64,000 bases of DNA, taken from Oceanicola sp. GTDB taxonomy: Bacteria > Pseudomonadota > Alphaproteobacteria > Rhodobacterales > Rhodobacteraceae. The DNA is taken from assembly GCA_017792405.1 (NCBI GenBank), contig CP051231.1, positions 1,094,011-1,158,010 of the forward strand, in the 5' to 3' direction. Positions 61,111 to 64,000 of this stretch are shown in pieces; position 1 is the first letter of the stretch; every line of letters begins with the position of its first letter. Under the pieces are notes generated by a model. The model was not told where the DNA came from. It ran no database searches and was given only the letters and a program-made list of their open reading frames with translations. The translations under genes were made by a program, and so were the position numbers.

Positions 61111-62922
61111 TCAGAGCAGGCTCTTCACCTTCTCGGCCACGGCCTTGGCGGTGATGCCGAACTTCTCGTAAAGCTCTTCGGCCGGGGCGGAGGCGCCGAA
61201 GCTGTCCATCCCGACGAAGCCGGCCTTGGCCTCGCGGCCGCGCTCACCGAGCAGCCACTGGTCCCAGCCTTGACGGACGGCGGCCTCGACGGCCACGCGG
61301 ACCGGGCCGCCGGGGAGCACGCGCTTGCGGTACTTCTCGTCCTGCGCAGCGAAAAGCTCCATCGAGGGCATGGAGACCACGCGGGTGCCGATGCCTTCGG
61401 CCTCCAGCAGCGCCTTGGCCTCCATCGCGATGCTCACCTCGGAGCCAGTGGCGAGGAGGATGGCCTGCCGCTTGCCCTCGGCGTCGGCCAGAACGTAGGC
61501 GCCCTGTTCGGTCAGGTTCTTCCCCTTGTGCTCTTTGCGCACGGTGGGCAGGCCCTGACGGGAGAGGGCGAGGATGGAGGGCTTGCTGGTCTGGCTCAGG
61601 GCGATCTCCCAGGCCTCGGCGGTCTCGACCGCGTCGGCGGGGCGGAACACCAGCGTGTTGGGCGTGGCCCGCAGCAGGGCGAGATGCTCGACCGGCTGGT
61701 GGGTGGGGCCATCCTCGCCCAGACCGATGGAGTCGTGGGTCATTACGTAGACCGGGGCGACCTTCATCAGCGCGGAGAGGCGCATTGCCGGGCGGGCATA
61801 GTCGGTGAAGCACATGAAGGTGCCGCTGTAAGGCTTTGAACCGCCGTGCAAAGCCATGCCGTTCATTGCGGCGGCCATGCCGTGCTCGCGGATGCCGTAG
61901 TGGATGAAGCGGCCCTTGCGATCTTCGGCCGAGAACACGCCGAGATCGGCGGGTTTGCGCTCGGAGAGAGCACCGAGGCGGACCTCCCAATCCTTGCGGT
62001 CCTGTTCGCCGCGGCTGCCAATGGCCTCCCAATCCGACTTGAGGTCGGCGGGGATGGTGAAGGCGGGGGAGGTCCAGCCGTAGGCCTTTTTGGCGGCGTC
62101 GAGCTGGTCGGCGTCGGTGAGCGCGCCGTGGCCCTTGGAGGTGTCCTGCGCGGCGTGGCCGAGGGCGATGTGGGTTTTGCAGGCGATCATGGTCGGGCGG
62201 TCGGACTTTTTGGCCTCGGTAAGGGCCGCGTCGATCGCCTCGGGGTCATGGCCGTCGCATTGCAGCACGTTCCAGCCGGAGGCTTTGAACCGTTCGACCT
62301 GATCGGTGCTGTCGGAGAGCGAGACCTTGCCGTCGATGGTGATGTCGTTGTTGTCCCACATCACGATGAGGCGCGAGAGCTTGAGGTGCCCGGCGAGTGC
62401 GATGGCCTCCTGGCTCACGCCCTCCATCAGGCAGCCGTCGCCGGCGATGCAGTAGGTGTAGTGATCGACCACCTTCTTGCCCCAGTGGGCGCGCTGGCTC
62501 TCCTCGGCGATGGCGAAGCCGACAGCGTTGGAAATGCCCTGACCGAGCGGGCCGGTTGTGGTTTCAATCCCGTCGGCGAGGAAGTTCTCGGGGTGGCCTG
62601 CGGTGCGGGCACCGAGCTGGCGGAAATTCTTGACTTCTTCGAGGGTTATCTGCGCATCGCCGGTGAGGTAGAGCAGCGAGTAGACCAGCATAGAGCCGTG
62701 GCCTGCGGAGAGGATGAAGCGGTCACGGTCGGGCCAGTTGGGGGCGGAGGCGTCGAACTTCAGGTGCTTCTCGAAGAGGACGGTGGCGACATCGGCCATG
62801 CCCATCGGCGCGCCGGAGTGGCCGGAGTTGGCGGCGGCGACCGCATCGAGCGTGAGCGTGCGGATGCAGGCGGCTTTCATCCAATGTTCGGGATGGGCGT
62901 TGCGAAGCGCGTCGATGTCCAC
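61111..62922 (-). CDS. tkt: Transketolase with an internal in-frame deletion
   Basis: From GTG 62922 this encodes 603 residues; transketolases normally have about 660-675. The thiamine-diphosphate domain is intact (GDG at 161-163, ASN pair at 191-192, [10 protein letters not shown]), as are the later [13 protein letters not shown] region and the C-terminal domain. Near residues 318-326 (codons around 61954) the sequence passes directly from ALSERK to PADLGVFS. About 70 residues are missing there relative to E. coli TktA, including the SRKAS and GGSADLxxSN segments that hold substrate-phosphate ligands. It may be inactive, an unusual variant, or an assembly error. Confidence 0.9.
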   Translation of the reverse strand: MDIDALRNAHPEHWMKAACIRTLTLDAVAAANSGHSGAPMGMADVATVLFEKHLKFDASAPNWPDRDRFILSAGHGSMLVYSLLYLTGDAQITLEEVKNFRQLGARTAGHPENFLADGIETTTGPLGQGISNAVGFAIAEESQRAHWGKKVVDHYTYCIAGDGCLMEGVSQEAIALAGHLKLSRLIVMWDNNDITIDGKVSLSDSTDQVERFKASGWNVLQCDGHDPEAIDAALTEAKKSDRPTMIACKTHIALGHAAQDTSKGHGALTDADQLDAAKKAYGWTSPAFTIPADLKSDWEAIGSRGEQDRKDWEVRLGALSERKPADLGVFSAEDRKGRFIHYGIREHGMAAAMNGMALHGGSKPYSGTFMCFTDYARPAMRLSALMKVAPVYVMTHDSIGLGEDGPTHQPVEHLALLRATPNTLVFRPADAVETAEAWEIALSQTSKPSILALSRQGLPTVRKEHKGKNLTEQGAYVLADAEGKRQAILLATGSEVSIAMEAKALLEAEGIGTRVVSMPSMELFAAQDEKYRKRVLPGGPVRVAVEAAVRQGWDQWLLGERGREAKAGFVGMDSFGASAPAEELYEKFGITAKAVAEKVKSLL

Positions 62923-63154
62923 GGAAAAGGTCCCCTCGGTGCAAGAATGTTGCGTCGTGATAGCAGGCTCGGGGGGGAGTTCAAGGCAGCATGAAGGCCG
63001 CGTGGTAAGTGCTTGGAACAAAAGGGGCGCATGTTTTGCGGCCCTCGGTTACACTTGAGGCAGCCGGGACTGCGCGTCGATTCGGGCGCGGGGCAGCGGC
63101 GCAGGACAGGTGCAAGAGAAAAGAGCGGTGGCTCACACCGCAGGGGACAGCAGA

Positions 63155-63517
63155 ATGAGTGACATCTCGGCATTGGAGCGGCGGTTGACCGCCGCGATGG
63201 ACAGGATCGGCGCTGCCGTGGCCAGCTACGAGGCGGGCCAGGCGGGTCCGAGCGAAGAGGAGCTCGCGGCGCAGCGCGGGCTCGAGGCGCAGGTGCTTCA
63301 GCTGAAACAGGCGCTGGAGGCGGAGCAGACGGCCAACACCCAGCTGCGTGAGCGGATTGATGCCATGAAGGCGCTGAAGGAGCGCCAGCAGGAGCGGATC
63401 GCCGAGCTGGAAGAGGCCGAGGCGGCGCTGCGGGCCAAGCAGGCCGAGGACCGCGAGGAACTGGATGCGGTGATCGCCGCACTGGAGCCGCTGGTGGGGG
63501 AGGCTGCACATGGCTGA
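63155..63517 (+). CDS. Coiled-coil protein upstream of zapA
   Basis: The 120 residues start at ATG 63155 (MSDISALERRLTAAMDRIG). From about 40 to 105 it is a continuous charged coiled coil with heptad leucines (LEAQVLQLKQALEAEQ, RIAELEEAEAALRAKQ). It overlaps zapA by 8 bases and is divergent from tkt. The tight linkage to zapA suggests a Z-ring role, perhaps like ZapB, but no homology is evident. Confidence 0.75.
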   Translation: MSDISALERRLTAAMDRIGAAVASYEAGQAGPSEEELAAQRGLEAQVLQLKQALEAEQTANTQLRERIDAMKALKERQQERIAELEEAEAALRAKQAEDREELDAVIAALEPLVGEAAHG

Positions 63518-63902
63518 GGTTCAGATTTCGATTGGCGGGCGGAGCTTTACGGTCGCCTGTCAGGAGGGCGAAGAGCATTACCTCACTGGGGCGGCGGAGA
63601 TGCTGGACCGCGAGGCGAGCGCGCTGGTGAGCCAGATCGGACGGCTGCCCGAGGCGCGGATGCTGCTGATGGCCGGGCTGATGCTGGCCGACCGCACGGC
63701 GGCCTTCGAGGAGAAGGCGGCTGCGGCGGAAGAAAAGCTGGCGGCGCAGGAAAAGCTCATCGAGGAGATGAAGGCCGTTCCCGCGCCCGAGCCCGCCCGC
63801 GTGGAGGTGCCGGTGGTGCCCCGCGAGGTGGAGGACTTCATGGCCGAACTGGCCGCCCGGGCCGAGAGCCTTGCTGCGCAGGCCGAGGAGAAGGCGGGCT
63901 AG
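63510..63902 (+). CDS. zapA: Cell division protein ZapA-like
   Basis: The 130 residues have the ZapA domain at the N-terminus (VQISIGGRSFTVACQEGEEHYL, then LDREASALVSQIGRLPEARMLLMAGLMLAD) and a C-terminal coiled coil longer than in E. coli ZapA (about 109 residues). ZapA crosslinks FtsZ filaments. It is translationally coupled to the coiled-coil gene. The FtsZ it would act on is encoded at the other end of this window. Confidence 0.85.
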   Translation: MAEVQISIGGRSFTVACQEGEEHYLTGAAEMLDREASALVSQIGRLPEARMLLMAGLMLADRTAAFEEKAAAAEEKLAAQEKLIEEMKAVPAPEPARVEVPVVPREVEDFMAELAARAESLAAQAEEKAG

Positions 63903-63926
63903 GGCCACGCGCTGAGGCGACAGTGC

Positions 63927-63944
63927 GGCGGGACAAGTCCCGCC
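63927..63944. terminator. Hairpin after zapA
   Basis: GGCGGGAC (63927-63934) pairs perfectly with GTCCCGCC (63937-63944) across AA, 25 bp after the zapA stop. There is no T-run; it may be a REP-like palindrome. The remaining 56 bp to the window edge show no gene. Confidence 0.5.
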
Positions 63945-64000
63945 CTACGCCCGCACGCCCCGCTTCATAAATCTTAAACCAAATGCCGCAGGCTTCCGGA

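Noticed and set aside
62923..63154. LacI-type operator before tkt like those before the gap genes.
   Set aside because: TGTTGCGTCGTGATAGCA is only loosely similar and has the wrong spacing.

Overview
The window is a gene-dense, GC-rich alphaproteobacterial chromosome segment, most likely from a marine Rhodobacteraceae (Roseobacter group) member; the genus cannot be fixed from the sequence alone. The evidence is the murB-ddl-ftsQ-ftsA-ftsZ-lpxC-bamD-recN order preceded by DUF2484 proteins, the CobS/CobT type of aerobic cobaltochelatase, the zapA-tkt-gap-gap block, CtrA-like TTAA-N7-TTAA boxes and a GANTC site. No rRNA, tRNA, prophage, IS transposase or CRISPR array was seen.

Layout. 1-11140: end of a permease gene, three tiny membrane proteins, then envelope and division genes (murB, ddl, ftsQAZ, lpxC, bamD) and recN. 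11159-12366: three paralogous small exported proteins on the minus strand, the last with a CtrA-like box. 12474-18175: FAD-linked D-lactate dehydrogenase, divergent ClC-type chloride channel, a palindrome-rich tandem-repeat spacer, DUF427 and aminopeptidase P. 18414-25680: cobT, an FMN reductase, three small exported proteins and cobS; then an exported protein, a DnaJ-domain protein divergent from bolA, and a ParD/ParE-like pair. 25779-34615: DUF4177 protein, gatB, an exported lytic-transglycosylase-like protein, pepN, malate synthase G and an exported protein with an internal duplication. 35225-41804: class I amidotransferase, isoprenylcysteine methyltransferase-like protein, pntA-pntB, an outer-membrane-like protein and an acyl-adenylating enzyme. 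41915-48088: exported esterase, exported unknown, flavin-binding stress protein, a three-gene operon for very basic nucleoid-like proteins, ornithine decarboxylase and DUF3422. 48036-55834: YeeE/YedE transporter, an oligopeptide-type ABC importer without ATPases, argE and an M20 amidohydrolase. 56084-63902: DUF1127, two GAPDH genes with LacI-type operator-like palindromes, DUF808, DoxX, a transketolase with an apparent internal deletion, a coiled-coil protein and zapA.

How the genes work together. The left end makes peptidoglycan precursors, the Z ring, lipid A and the Bam complex. The right end holds lower-glycolysis and pentose-phosphate enzymes, apparently under a shared palindromic operator at the gap genes. 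Malate synthase, PntAB and the M20/ABC genes suit a heterotroph using organic acids and peptides.

Most interesting observations: (1) the basic-protein operon at 44079-45125, joining a ribbon-helix-helix-like protein, a 39-residue Lys-rich peptide and a helix-hairpin-helix/histone-H1-like fusion; (2) a 139-bp structured element present twice, each time about 50-70 bp upstream of a start codon in the same relative orientation, with a compensatory change in its stem; (3) two copies of an 11-bp-phased TGCA array; (4) a roughly 70-residue in-frame gap in transketolase that removes substrate-phosphate-binding residues; (5) paired GAPDHs differing at the cofactor-specificity position.
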